NCBI RefSeq assembly: GCF_015709515.1
Contig: NZ_JADNQZ010000059.1
Span: 186,001-250,000, forward strand
Source: Methylocystis sp. H62
GTDB taxonomy: Bacteria; Pseudomonadota; Alphaproteobacteria; Rhizobiales; Beijerinckiaceae
DNA: 64,000 bases
Direction: 5' to 3'
Position numbers and translations under genes: made by a program. The notes below the pieces were generated by a model. That model saw only the letters and a list, made by a program, of their open reading frames with translations, searched no databases and was not told where the DNA came from. Shown one piece after another: positions 16,782 to 24,739 of the stretch (position 1 is the first letter of the stretch; the number at the start of each line of letters is the position of its first letter).

Positions 16782-19325
16782 TTAATTGCCGGGTGTTGGC
16801 GTTAAAGCCTTGGACAGCGTCTCCAATAATCGTTGGTCCGAGTAGGGCTTGTTGACCACGGGTATGGCGGCGAATCGGGCAGGAATGAGCATATCGCTGT
16901 CGTAAGCGGTCGTGAAAACGAACGGCCTCCCCGCATCCTTCAACGCGTCCGCGATCGGCCAAGCTGGCTCGCCGTTGAGATCGATATCTAGCAGAGCGAT
17001 ATCGAAATTTTCGACCTCGAGCGCGCGCAAACACTCTCGAATAATTCCGAAGGGTCCGACCGGGATCATTTTATGCATGCGAAGCAGTTCGCACACATTC
17101 AGCGCCACTAGACCGGAGTCTTCAACAACAAGCACGCGCGCGTTGTCGCACGCTGCGAGGGTCGCGGGCGCGACGTGCACGCCTTTCTTCTTGTCGAGCG
17201 GCTCATCTCGCCGCGCGATCTGAGTGAGCGGCATCGACAAGCGACATTGCACGCCCTCGGGGTCGAACGTAAGCTCGACGGCGCCCTGTAGATCGAGCGC
17301 GATTGCCTTGCCGAGCAGCACCCGTCCAAAGCCTTTTTTGGTGGGCGGTGTAACGCGCGGGCCGCCACTCTCCTTCCATGTGATGACAAAAGACTCCGCC
17401 GGGCTGTTCTCTTCGGCGCCCCAGTCGATGCTGACGAGCCCGCCCGGGATCGAGAGAGATCCATACTTCTGCGCATTCGTGGCGAGTTCGTGAATGGCGA
17501 GACTGATGGCGAGCGCCGCCTTTGGTTTGAGCACCACCGGGTCGCCTGTGACCCGGCAACAATCCGAAGGAAGAGTTTCGAGCTCCGATTCGACCAATGT
17601 CTTGATGGACACTCCTTCCCACCTGCTTTCGGTCAAGAGAGTTTGCATCCGCGCCATGGAGAACAGCCGATTTTGCAAATCCTCCTGAAACGCTTCGAGC
17701 GAGGCCGCGGACCGTGACGTGAATCGAACGAGCGACTGGATGACGGCGATCGTGTTTTTCACCCGATGGTCGAGTTCGGCCATCAACATGTCTTGACGGG
17801 CTTTCGCTGCATGACGCTCCCGCAAAGCTTCATCGAGCGTGCGAAGAATAACCTCCATAATCGATGTGCGCAGCGCTTTGGCGGATTCCACTTCCCTTCC
17901 GGTCCAAGGCTCCGACTTCAGGCGCACCATTTGTTCCCAGGCCGTGAAGGAGGCGCGGGGCGACAGCGTCTCGCCATCGGACGAGGGCTGAACGGGCTTT
18001 TCCGGGTTTCCAGCCCATTTCACGATTTCCGTGACTTCCGGTCTGAACCAGATCACGTAATCCCTTGGCGTCCGCGAAACGGATATCGCGAGCACCCCGG
18101 AGCCGACCTGACGAAAGTCTTCTGCTGGCGCAAACAGCACAGGGAGAGATTCGCTGACGAAAACGCCATCTTGCCCATTGGCGTCGAGCCAATGGATCAG
18201 CGACATAATCTGCTTTTCAGAAGGCACGTCGCCAATGCTCGTCAATTTTTCATCGACAAAGACCGCGCAACCATTCGCTGGGATGAGATCCAACAGATTC
18301 GGCGGACTGGAAATCAGCGCGTCGTTGAAGCCTTCTCGCGCCATCGATGTGACAATCGCGCGCTCGATCTCTCCGGCTTTCACGCGCTCTCGCGCCAGCT
18401 CTGATGAGATCTTCTCCTGGAGCTGAAGGGAAGCGACTTGCGAAAACAATTCGCAGGCTGCGCGCAACCGCGTGTCTAAAAAATGCGGGGAATAGTCATG
18501 GCAGGCAATCAAGCCCCACAACTCTCCGTCGATCACGATCGACATCGACATGGAAGCCTGCACGCCCATGTTCTTCAAATACTGGACATGGATGGGCGAG
18601 ACGCTTCGCAGGACGCTGTGGCTCAAATCGAGCGGCCGGCCGGTTTTCGGGTTGTCCGCCGGAATGAGCGGCGCTGGCGTGTAATCTACGTCGGGAATCA
18701 GTCGCAACCAATTGGCGACATAAAGCCGTCGCGCCTGCTGCGGAACATCAGACGCAGGATATCGAAGCCCGAGAAACGAGTCGACGCCTTCGGCGCGCGA
18801 CTCGGCAATAACGCTTACCGACCCATCTTGTAGAAATTGATAGACCATCACGCGGTCGAAGCCGGTGGCTCTGAAAACCTCTTCGGCTACGGATGCAAGG
18901 AATTGCGAAATCGTCTCCGTTGCGGTGCAATTGGCGATCATGCGCTGCACGAGCGCCAGAGGCTCCCGCTCGAACCCGGAGCGTTGCGGCTCAAGTTCAA
19001 TGATGATCAATCCCTCGGAGATGTGCACGACTCCATCGAGCGCCATCGTCGAATCGCCGATAGACGTCTCGAACACCAGTAGCGGGCGTGGAATTATGAT
19101 CGCCTTATCAATGAGACGGCATAATTTGGTCGCCGCAACAGAGCCGAGGCGGGCCTCCAAACTCTGGCCGAGCAATGCCTCCGGAGGCACGCCGAGAAGC
19201 GCCATTGTGTCGCCCGCGACCTGGACCACGGTCATGTGTTCAGGGTCGAGCGCGAGCAAAATCCCGTGCGGCTGGATCGCGCCGGATATGTGGATCGGTT
19301 CTTTGTCGCAAGCGGAAAGATCCAT
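16782..19325 (-). CDS. Bacteriophytochrome HWE histidine kinase with C-terminal receiver
   Basis: 847 residues; red/far-red photosensor kinase. Order: PAS (about 1-115) with the biliverdin-attachment Cys at residue 6 in ACDKEPIHISGAIQPHG; GAF (about 130-310) with PASDVPQQARRLY; PHY (about 320-500) with the tongue motif PRASF; HWE-type kinase with the H-box ELDHRVKN (His about 520) and N-box HELATNAQKYGS; receiver domain (about 730-845) with phospho-acceptor Asp about 780 in LLDIDL and a conserved KP near the end. The fused receiver may be a phosphate sink or an output. ATG 19325 is used; a TTG two codons upstream has the better-spaced AAGG. No phyR or other partner is adjacent. Confidence 0.92.
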   Translation of the reverse strand: MDLSACDKEPIHISGAIQPHGILLALDPEHMTVVQVAGDTMALLGVPPEALLGQSLEARLGSVAATKLCRLIDKAIIIPRPLLVFETSIGDSTMALDGVVHISEGLIIIELEPQRSGFEREPLALVQRMIANCTATETISQFLASVAEEVFRATGFDRVMVYQFLQDGSVSVIAESRAEGVDSFLGLRYPASDVPQQARRLYVANWLRLIPDVDYTPAPLIPADNPKTGRPLDLSHSVLRSVSPIHVQYLKNMGVQASMSMSIVIDGELWGLIACHDYSPHFLDTRLRAACELFSQVASLQLQEKISSELARERVKAGEIERAIVTSMAREGFNDALISSPPNLLDLIPANGCAVFVDEKLTSIGDVPSEKQIMSLIHWLDANGQDGVFVSESLPVLFAPAEDFRQVGSGVLAISVSRTPRDYVIWFRPEVTEIVKWAGNPEKPVQPSSDGETLSPRASFTAWEQMVRLKSEPWTGREVESAKALRTSIMEVILRTLDEALRERHAAKARQDMLMAELDHRVKNTIAVIQSLVRFTSRSAASLEAFQEDLQNRLFSMARMQTLLTESRWEGVSIKTLVESELETLPSDCCRVTGDPVVLKPKAALAISLAIHELATNAQKYGSLSIPGGLVSIDWGAEENSPAESFVITWKESGGPRVTPPTKKGFGRVLLGKAIALDLQGAVELTFDPEGVQCRLSMPLTQIARRDEPLDKKKGVHVAPATLAACDNARVLVVEDSGLVALNVCELLRMHKMIPVGPFGIIRECLRALEVENFDIALLDIDLNGEPAWPIADALKDAGRPFVFTTAYDSDMLIPARFAAIPVVNKPYSDQRLLETLSKALTPTPGN

Positions 19326-19717
19326 GGCCAAACTTAGCCTTAGCGGTATCTCCAGTCCAGGCGTTTTTCAAGTAATGGGTGGATCAAAATCGGCTCTGGC
19401 GTATTTGTTTCTCGTCTACGCTGCTGACTGTCATAATTATCTCGAGCTATCGCAGTCCCGTTGGATGAACCGACCTGGCCACCGTCTCAAAAATCTGTAG
19501 GGCGGTCTGTGAATACAAGTCACTGTATTTGCGAGGACTGCGTGAAGGCGTCTTGATTTGAAGGAAGGCGTCGCAGCAATGTAACTGCATGTGTCAAAGC
19601 TTATGTAACGACGTGTGTCACAATAACGTGAAACATGAAAACAAACAAATTCAACGACGCGAGCCGCGACTTTTGAGAGCGTCTTCCTGCCGTAGCAATT
19701 GACCAGCAAAAAAGCTC
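19326..19717. other. AT-richer divergent intergenic region
   Basis: 392 bp between the divergent phytochrome and ceramidase-like genes, visibly less GC-rich than its surroundings, as expected for a two-way promoter region. Besides the direct repeat at 19579-19620 it has AATACA-N6-TGTATT (19512-19529). No open frame looks coding. Confidence 0.5.
19579..19620. promoter_or_regulatory. Tandem 18-bp direct repeat, candidate regulator site
   Basis: ATGTAACTGCATGTGTCA (19579-19596) and ATGTAACGACGTGTGTCA (19603-19620) match at 15 of 18 positions with start-to-start spacing of 24 bp, close to two helical turns. This is the usual layout for a dimeric response-regulator site. It lies about 100 bp upstream of the ceramidase-like gene and 250 bp from the phytochrome start. 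The binding protein is unknown. Confidence 0.45.
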
Positions 19718-20413
19718 ATGGATTGGCGCGCGCCGGTAATGGATTATTGCGAAAGGCAGAGTTCGGCCTTCTGGGCGGAGCCGGCGAATGCGCTGAGCAA
19801 TTTCGCTTTCGTGATCGCGGCCGCCAGCGCCTTTCTTCTTTGGCGACGGCGGGGCGGGGCGGATTATCCTGCGCTCGCGCTCATCATCGTCACGGCGTCG
19901 GTGGGCGTCGGGAGCTTCGTCTTCCATACGGTCGCGACGCGCGGCGCCATGCTGCTCGACGTGATCCCCATTGCAATTTTCATTTACGGCTATTTCCTAC
20001 TGGCGCTTCGCCGTTACTTTCGTCTGTCGATGATGCGCGCGATGGCGATCACGCTGGCTTTCGCGGCCCTCTCATTTTTCGCAACGACACTCGAGGCGCT
20101 GAACGGTTCGGTCGGGTATCTGCCGGCGCTCGCCGCGCTAGCGATTTTCGCCGCGCTGCTGTGGTCACGGAGCGGTCAACGCGGTACGGCCCGCACACTT
20201 GCTGTCGCCGCGCTGCTTTTCGCCATCTCGCTGGTCTTTCGAACGATCGACCGCGCGATCTGTCCCGCCGTTCCGCTCGGCGCGCATTTTCTGTGGCATA
20301 TGCTGAACGCCTGCGTGTTGTGGCTGCTGCTGCGCGCGGCGATCGTCGTCGGACCGCGCACCGACGATCAGGCGAGTCCGATCCAGAACGCGAAAGAGCC
20401 GACGGCGGCGTGA
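19718..20413 (+). CDS. Ceramidase-like CREST-family membrane protein
   Basis: 231 residues with about seven hydrophobic helices. It carries the alkaline-ceramidase/CREST pattern: DYCERQSSAFWAEPANALSN near the N terminus, the conserved Ser and His in VGVGSFVFHTVATR, an Asp in LLDVIPI, and the C-terminal HFLWHMLNA pair of His. These polar residues are the Zn ligands and catalytic positions in the family, which hydrolyses amide bonds in lipids. The actual lipid (ceramide or another amide) is not known. ATG 19718 lacks a strong ribosome site; ATG 19739 is the alternative. The 3' end overlaps the convergent CPBP gene by 46 bp. Confidence 0.8.
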   Translation: MDWRAPVMDYCERQSSAFWAEPANALSNFAFVIAAASAFLLWRRRGGADYPALALIIVTASVGVGSFVFHTVATRGAMLLDVIPIAIFIYGYFLLALRRYFRLSMMRAMAITLAFAALSFFATTLEALNGSVGYLPALAALAIFAALLWSRSGQRGTARTLAVAALLFAISLVFRTIDRAICPAVPLGAHFLWHMLNACVLWLLLRAAIVVGPRTDDQASPIQNAKEPTAA

Positions 20414-20967
20414 GAGGCGGTCAGCGGCCAGACGTTGCGCGTGAAAAGATAGGCGGTGCTCCAAGCGACGCCAGCGAGAAACGTGTTGGCGAGCAGCACG
20501 GGGTCGCCATAGGCCCCGTGCATCAGCGAAAAGACCGCCGAGGAAAACAGCACGTAATTGCGTCCGCTCATCTGCAGCCGATCGGCGATCAGCTTGGGGA
20601 CCGAGCGGCAGACGATCTCCTGGCAGGGGCTCGACACCAGCAAGTAGAAGGGCGCGAAGGCGACCCAGTTCGGCTCGGGATTTGAATGACTCAGGAACTG
20701 CGCTTCGACGACGATTCCCGCCAGAAGCAGGCAGGTCAGCGCGCCGCAGATCAGCCAGGCGCGAGCGCCTCGGGGCGCGCCCAGACCGAGTTCCGCGAAG
20801 GAATAGCCGCCGAGCACGCAGGCCGCGATGCAAAGACCGGAAACGACAAGCAGCGCCTCGAAGCGGATTTGGAATGATAGCGCGCCGGCGGCGATCCCCA
20901 GGCTCGGCGCGAGCAGCAAGAGCACGAAGCCGATCAGCGGCGCCAAGGATCGCAGGGGAAGCGTCAT
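20368..20967 (-). CDS. CPBP-family intramembrane protease homologue with variant motif
   Basis: 199 residues, about six membrane helices. The region that aligns with the CAAX-protease/bacteriocin-processing (ABI) family has motif 1 as Q116-E-I-V-C-R121 instead of the usual EExxxR, motif 2 as FSLMHG (F146, H150), and motif 3 as H186 in TASHAAVG with no Asn/Asp four residues on. It may be a divergent protease or an inactive relative. Its tail overlaps the convergent ceramidase-like gene. Confidence 0.7.
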   Translation of the reverse strand: MTLPLRSLAPLIGFVLLLLAPSLGIAAGALSFQIRFEALLVVSGLCIAACVLGGYSFAELGLGAPRGARAWLICGALTCLLLAGIVVEAQFLSHSNPEPNWVAFAPFYLLVSSPCQEIVCRSVPKLIADRLQMSGRNYVLFSSAVFSLMHGAYGDPVLLANTFLAGVAWSTAYLFTRNVWPLTASHAAVGSFAFWIGLA

Positions 20968-21279
20968 AAAAGCGTAACAGACTTTCCCCTGTCACAGTTC
21001 CGCGCGCCCGAGCGCCGGCATTTTGACGCGTCGCGGCGCCTCGTCGAAGAGCAGATGGGTCGGCTCCGACAAATACGCTTAAAGTTCAATGTGTTATCTA
21101 AACGAGCCTCGCCTTGACTAAATGAAAGACCGGAAATATGTTGCGCGCGGCTCGAAAGGATTGGCCGCAAGGCCGAGAGTTTCGCGCCGTCTCCCGAACG
21201 GTTCGACTTTTCCGTCGCGCGACGTCGCGCCATCGTTCAATTTTTGCGCATGGCGCAATTTGCGAGGCGAACAGCGCCG
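20968..21279. other. Gene-free stretch upstream of the ATP synthase operon
   Basis: 312 bp between the divergent CPBP gene and atpI. It contains the sigma70-like promoter at 21114-21142; no hairpin or small gene is evident otherwise. An in-frame ATG at 21250 could extend atpI by ten residues. Confidence 0.5.
21114..21142 (+). promoter_or_regulatory. Sigma70-like promoter of the atp operon
   Basis: TTGACT (21114-21119, 5 of 6 to consensus), a 17-bp spacer, then TATGTT (21137-21142, 4 of 6). It lies about 140 bp upstream of atpI, in the right orientation, with no competing candidate in the interval. Confidence 0.45.
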
Positions 21280-21627
21280 ATGAGCGACGAGAACGACGAC
21301 GACGCGGAAGACGCGGAGCGCGCGGCGCTCAACGCGCGGCTTCAAAAGCTCAACGCGGCCTTGCGCAAGGTCGATGAAGAGCAGGCCGCCGCCGAAGCGG
21401 CGCCGCGGACCGAGCGCAAGGGCTTCACGCGCGCCATGCGCGTCGGCCTCAACGCGTTCTCCGAATTCGTCGGGGCGGTGTTGGTCAGCGCCGTTATCGG
21501 CTGGCAGGCGGACAAATGGCTTGGCACGACGCCCTGGCTTTTGATCGTCATGCTGGGACTGGGCGTCGCGGCGGGGTTTTGGAATGTTTATCGCGTGGCG
21601 AAGCCGAAAGCGCCGGGCGAGGAGTAG
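21280..21627 (+). CDS. atpI: ATP synthase accessory protein I
   Basis: 115 residues. An acidic, charged N-terminal coil (about 1-50) is followed by two membrane helices (FSEFVGAVLVSAVIGWQADKW and TPWLLIVMLGLGVAAGFWNV), the AtpI layout. The protein assists c-ring assembly and Mg2+ handling and is not part of the finished enzyme. ATG 21280 follows GCGAGGCG about 12 nt upstream; ATG 21250 is the alternative start. The stop TAG (21625-21627) is the first trinucleotide of repeat A copy 3. Confidence 0.85.
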   Translation: MSDENDDDAEDAERAALNARLQKLNAALRKVDEEQAAAEAAPRTERKGFTRAMRVGLNAFSEFVGAVLVSAVIGWQADKWLGTTPWLLIVMLGLGVAAGFWNVYRVAKPKAPGEE

Positions 21628-21736
21628 AGCAGGTTCCGAAAAAGACAGACTTTTTCGATGAGAACCTGCTCCAATGTTTTGATTTTGAGCGATTCCTTGT
21701 CGACCGCATGAGTCCATGTGATCGGCAAGCCCTCTA
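21625..21736. repeat. Intergenic repeat family A, copy 3 (reverse orientation)
   Basis: The reverse complement matches copies at 2057 and 24000. It starts TAGAGCAGGTTCCGAAAAAG and ends CCGATCAC-type sequence then CCCTCTA. The initial TAG is the atpI stop. Inverted GAAAAAG/CTTTTTC arms form a hairpin just after atpI. Confidence 0.85.
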
Positions 21737-21797
21737 GGGAACACGACGGCGCGTGCAAGCGCCAAGCGGGGCCGGGCGGCGACGCCCGGAAAAAGCG

Positions 21798-22565
21798 ATG
21801 AATCCGGAAGAAGCAGCCGCAAAGCCCAATCCCATCGAGCAGTTCGAGCTGCATCGACTGTGGCCCTTCGAGATCAACGGCGTCGAGACGTCGTTCACCA
21901 ACGCCTCGCTGTTCATGTTGCTCGCCGCGCTTGGCGTCGTCGCGCTGATGATCCTGGCGACCACAAAGAAGGCGATCGTGCCGGGCCGCGTGCAGGCCAT
22001 GGCCGAGATGCTCTATGAATTCGTCGCCGGCATGGTGCGTCAGACCGCCGGGACGGAAGGGATGAAATTCTTTCCCTTCGTCTTCACGCTCTTCGCCTTC
22101 ATTCTCATCGCCAATCTGATCGGGCTTGTGCCCTACAGCTATTCGGTGACGAGCCAGATCGTCGTCACCTTCGCCTTCGCGATCGTGGTGATCTCGCTCG
22201 TGGTCGTTTACGGCCTCTATCGCCACGGCTTCGGCTTCCTTAACCTTTTCGTGCCGCATGGCGTGCCGCTGCCGGTGCTCGTCGTGCTGGTGCCGATCGA
22301 GATCATCTCCTTTCTGTCGCGGCCGGTGTCGCTTTCCGTCCGTCTGTTCGCCAACATCCTCGCCGGCCACATCACTCTCGCCGTGTTCGGCGGCTTCGTG
22401 GTGATGCTGCTCGGCGCCGGCGTCTGGGCGGCGCTCGCGCCCGTGCCGATCCTCGCGATCGTCGCGCTCTATGCGCTCGAGCTGCTCGTCGCCTGTCTGC
22501 AGGCGTTCGTCTTCAGCGTTCTCACATGCGTCTATCTGAACGACGCAATTCACCCGGGCCACTGA
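21798..22565 (+). CDS. atpB: ATP synthase F0 subunit a
   Basis: 255 residues; the stator half of the proton channel. Five to six membrane helices; the essential Arg is R182 in SLSVRLFANILAGH, and the C-terminal LLVACLQAFVFSVLTCVYL helix is typical. Start ATG 21798 has GGAAAAAG immediately upstream; an in-frame 15-residue extension from 21753 is basic and unlike the family. It is separated from atpI by repeat A3 yet clearly the same operon. Confidence 0.95.
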   Translation: MNPEEAAAKPNPIEQFELHRLWPFEINGVETSFTNASLFMLLAALGVVALMILATTKKAIVPGRVQAMAEMLYEFVAGMVRQTAGTEGMKFFPFVFTLFAFILIANLIGLVPYSYSVTSQIVVTFAFAIVVISLVVVYGLYRHGFGFLNLFVPHGVPLPVLVVLVPIEIISFLSRPVSLSVRLFANILAGHITLAVFGGFVVMLLGAGVWAALAPVPILAIVALYALELLVACLQAFVFSVLTCVYLNDAIHPGH

Positions 22566-22610
22566 TAAAAATCGAACAATAAACGTCGCCCCATTCAGCA
22601 GGAGTAAGAT

Positions 22611-22832
22611 ATGTCAGAAATGCAACTCGTCGGCGCCGGACTGGCGGCGATCGGCACCGGCGCTGCGGCGATCGGCGTCGGCATCATTTTCGGCAACTTC
22701 GTCAACGGCGCCCTGCGCAACCCGTCGGCGGCCGCTTCCCAGTTCACCAACGCCATCATCGGCGCGGCGCTGGCCGAAGGCCTGGGCATCTTCGCCTTTC
22801 TCATCGCCATACTGCTCTTCCTGAAGCAGTGA
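22611..22832 (+). CDS. atpE: ATP synthase F0 subunit c
   Basis: 73 residues, the two-helix hairpin of the rotor ring. The polar loop ALRNPSAA lies at about 34-41, and the proton-carrying Glu is E56 in the second helix ([20 protein letters not shown]). A Gly-rich first helix gives tight packing. AGGAG lies 7 nt before ATG 22611. Confidence 0.97.
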   Translation: MSEMQLVGAGLAAIGTGAAAIGVGIIFGNFVNGALRNPSAAASQFTNAIIGAALAEGLGIFAFLIAILLFLKQ

Positions 22833-22915
22833 ATTTTCGCGTCCGGCCTTGCGGCCGGGCGCATTTTCTCATGCGCTGCGCGGCCGCCGCGCGGCCCCTG
22901 TCCGAGACTTGGATC

Positions 22916-23494
22916 ATGTCCATGGCGATCATCTCTTCCGCTTTCGCCGCCGAGGGCGAGCAGACGACGCACGAGGCCGTCGGCGCCGGCGAAGCGCATC
23001 ATGAGGGCGTTTTTCCGCCCTTCCAGACCGAGAATTTCGCGCCGCAGATCTTCTGGCTCGTCGTGATTTTCGGATTGCTCTACGTGCTGATGTCGCGCAT
23101 CGCGCTTCCGCGCGTGGGCGGCATCATCGAGAACCGGGGCGCCAAGATCGCTTCAGATCTCGGCGCGGCGCGCGAGATGCAGTCGAAGGCGCAGGCCGCC
23201 GCGGCCGCCAATGACGAAAACCTTCGTCATCGCCGCGACGAAGCGCAAGCCATCGGCCGCGAGGCGCAGCACAAGATCGGCGAGGAGACCGCCAAGCAGC
23301 GCACGCTCGCCGAATCTTCGGCCGCGGAGAAGCTCCGCGCCGCCGACGAGCGCATCGCGAGCGCTAAGCGCACGGCGCTGGGCAACGTCGAGCAGATCGC
23401 CGTCGACGCCGCCGCCGCCATCGTCGAGAAGCTCACCGGCGCCAAAATCGACCAAGCCGCGCTCGCCAAGCATCACGCGGCGTCGTCGAACTGA
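22916..23494 (+). CDS. atpF': ATP synthase F0 subunit b'
   Basis: 192 residues; one of the two non-identical peripheral-stalk subunits found in alphaproteobacteria. A His/Glu-rich N-terminal segment (about 10-40) precedes the single membrane helix IFWLVVIFGLLYVLM and a long Ala/Glu/Arg coiled coil that reaches F1. Start: ATG 22916 chosen (ATG 22922 also possible); a GTG at 22829 overlapping the atpE stop would add a Cys/Arg-rich extension unlike the family. Confidence 0.9.
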   Translation: MSMAIISSAFAAEGEQTTHEAVGAGEAHHEGVFPPFQTENFAPQIFWLVVIFGLLYVLMSRIALPRVGGIIENRGAKIASDLGAAREMQSKAQAAAAANDENLRHRRDEAQAIGREAQHKIGEETAKQRTLAESSAAEKLRAADERIASAKRTALGNVEQIAVDAAAAIVEKLTGAKIDQAALAKHHAASSN

Positions 23495-23505
23495 GGAGAG
23501 GCTCA

Positions 23506-23985
23506 ATGCATTTCGACGCGGAATTTTACGTCGCCGTCGGCTTCTCAATCTTCGTTCTCGGGATGATTTGGGTCGGCGCGCATTCGAAGTTCACCGCCTT
23601 CATTGATGCGCGCATCAACCGCATCAAGGGCGAGCTCGCCGAAGCCGAACGGTTGCGCAACGAAGCGGAGGCGCTCCTGGCGTCCTTCGAACAGAAGCGG
23701 GCGGAAGCGGAAGCCGAAGCCAAGGCCATCGTCGCGCAGGCGAAGGAAGAGGCGGAACTGATTGCCGCCGAGGGGCGTCGCCGGCTCGGCGAATTCATGG
23801 ACCGCAGCGTCAAGCAGGTCGAACAGAAGATCGCACAGGCGGAGGCGCAGGCCTCGGCCGAAGTGCGCGCCGCCGCCGCCGACGCCGCGGTTAAGATCGC
23901 CGAGCGCGCGCTCGCCGCCGGCGCGGGCGCTGGCAAGGATTTCGTCGGCGACGGCATCAAGGAATTGAAGTCGCTCGCGCACTGA
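23506..23985 (+). CDS. atpF: ATP synthase F0 subunit b
   Basis: 159 residues: N-terminal membrane anchor (FYVAVGFSIFVLGMIWVGA) and a long amphipathic coiled coil with AEAERLRNEAEALL and RRRLGEFMDRSVKQVEQKI. TGAGGAGAGG precedes ATG 23506, 11 bp after atpF'. It closes the F0 operon; F1 genes are not in the window, as is usual for this group, where atpHAGDC sits elsewhere. Confidence 0.94.
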   Translation: MHFDAEFYVAVGFSIFVLGMIWVGAHSKFTAFIDARINRIKGELAEAERLRNEAEALLASFEQKRAEAEAEAKAIVAQAKEEAELIAAEGRRRLGEFMDRSVKQVEQKIAQAEAQASAEVRAAAADAAVKIAERALAAGAGAGKDFVGDGIKELKSLAH

Positions 23986-23999
23986 TGAGACGGGCGGCT

Positions 24000-24114
24000 T
24001 AGAGCGCTTCCCGATCACATGGAATCCCGTGATCGATAAGGAATCGCTCAAAATCGCAATGCTCGAGCAGGTTGGCGTCGAAAAAGTCTGTCAACCTTTT
24101 CGCAGCCTGCTCTA
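24000..24114. repeat. Intergenic repeat family A, copy 2
   Basis: TAGAGCGCTTCCCGATCACA to GCCTGCTCTA, between the convergent atpF and the gene at 24112. Its last trinucleotide CTA (24112-24114) is that gene's stop codon TAG on the minus strand. Same orientation as copy 1. Confidence 0.85.
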
Positions 24115-24732
24115 GCCGCCCTTGCGCTTTTTCTCGGCTGCGGGCTTTTCTGCGCCCTGGGTGAAGCCGACCAGAATTTCATAATCGTCCTGGGCGCGCG
24201 GGCTCATCAGAGGCACCGTGAACGGATCGGCGACGACTTGAAATTCGCCGCGCGTGCCGCCTTTTGGGATTGACGCGCTGACGCGATAGGTCTTCGAGGC
24301 GACGAGCGTATCGTCTTTCAGACGGCGAATCGCCACCCGCAGATTGGCGCCAAAGGCGCCGGGCTGACCGAGCGCGCCGAGCACGGCGGAGCCTTCAAGA
24401 CCCACTCTGATCGTCAGACGATCGCCGTCGACCACGCATTCGCGCGCAGTTTCGCCTAGCGAAAGCTGGTAGCGCACGTTGGCGCTGTCGGCGTCCGGCG
24501 GCGAGCGCAGCATGGCCGCGCCGCTTTCAACGAAGACTTCCGGACAATCTGGCGTCGCGCCAGGCGGCGCGGGCTGTCCCTCTTTTTGTTCGCCGCCGCC
24601 GAAGATGCTGGGCACGCGAAGCCGCGGCAGTTCGAAAGCCGCCGCCACAGGCGTAAGCGCGATGGACGCTGAAACAGCAATGGCCAGGCGGCTCCGCGCA
24701 GTCCTGGAGAGCTTGCCCACCGGGCGCTTCAT
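24112..24732 (-). CDS. Exported protein of unknown function
   Basis: 206 residues. A signal peptide after a twin-basic start (SRLAIAVSASIALTPVAAA, cleavage near residue 30) precedes a globular domain of about 150 residues with PDCPEVFVESGAAM, RYQLSLGETARECVVDGD and a beta-rich middle (LTIRVGLEGSAVLG, LRVAIRRLKDDTLVASKTYRV), and a Lys-rich tail. Two or three Cys could pair in the periplasm. Similar proteins beside IalB genes occur in related bacteria, but I cannot name a function. ATG 24732 begins 7 bp after the upstream gene's stop, so the two are probably one operon. The stop codon is supplied by repeat A2. Confidence 0.7.
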   Translation of the reverse strand: MKRPVGKLSRTARSRLAIAVSASIALTPVAAAFELPRLRVPSIFGGGEQKEGQPAPPGATPDCPEVFVESGAAMLRSPPDADSANVRYQLSLGETARECVVDGDRLTIRVGLEGSAVLGALGQPGAFGANLRVAIRRLKDDTLVASKTYRVSASIPKGGTRGEFQVVADPFTVPLMSPRAQDDYEILVGFTQGAEKPAAEKKRKGG

Positions 24733-24739
24733 GCAATCG

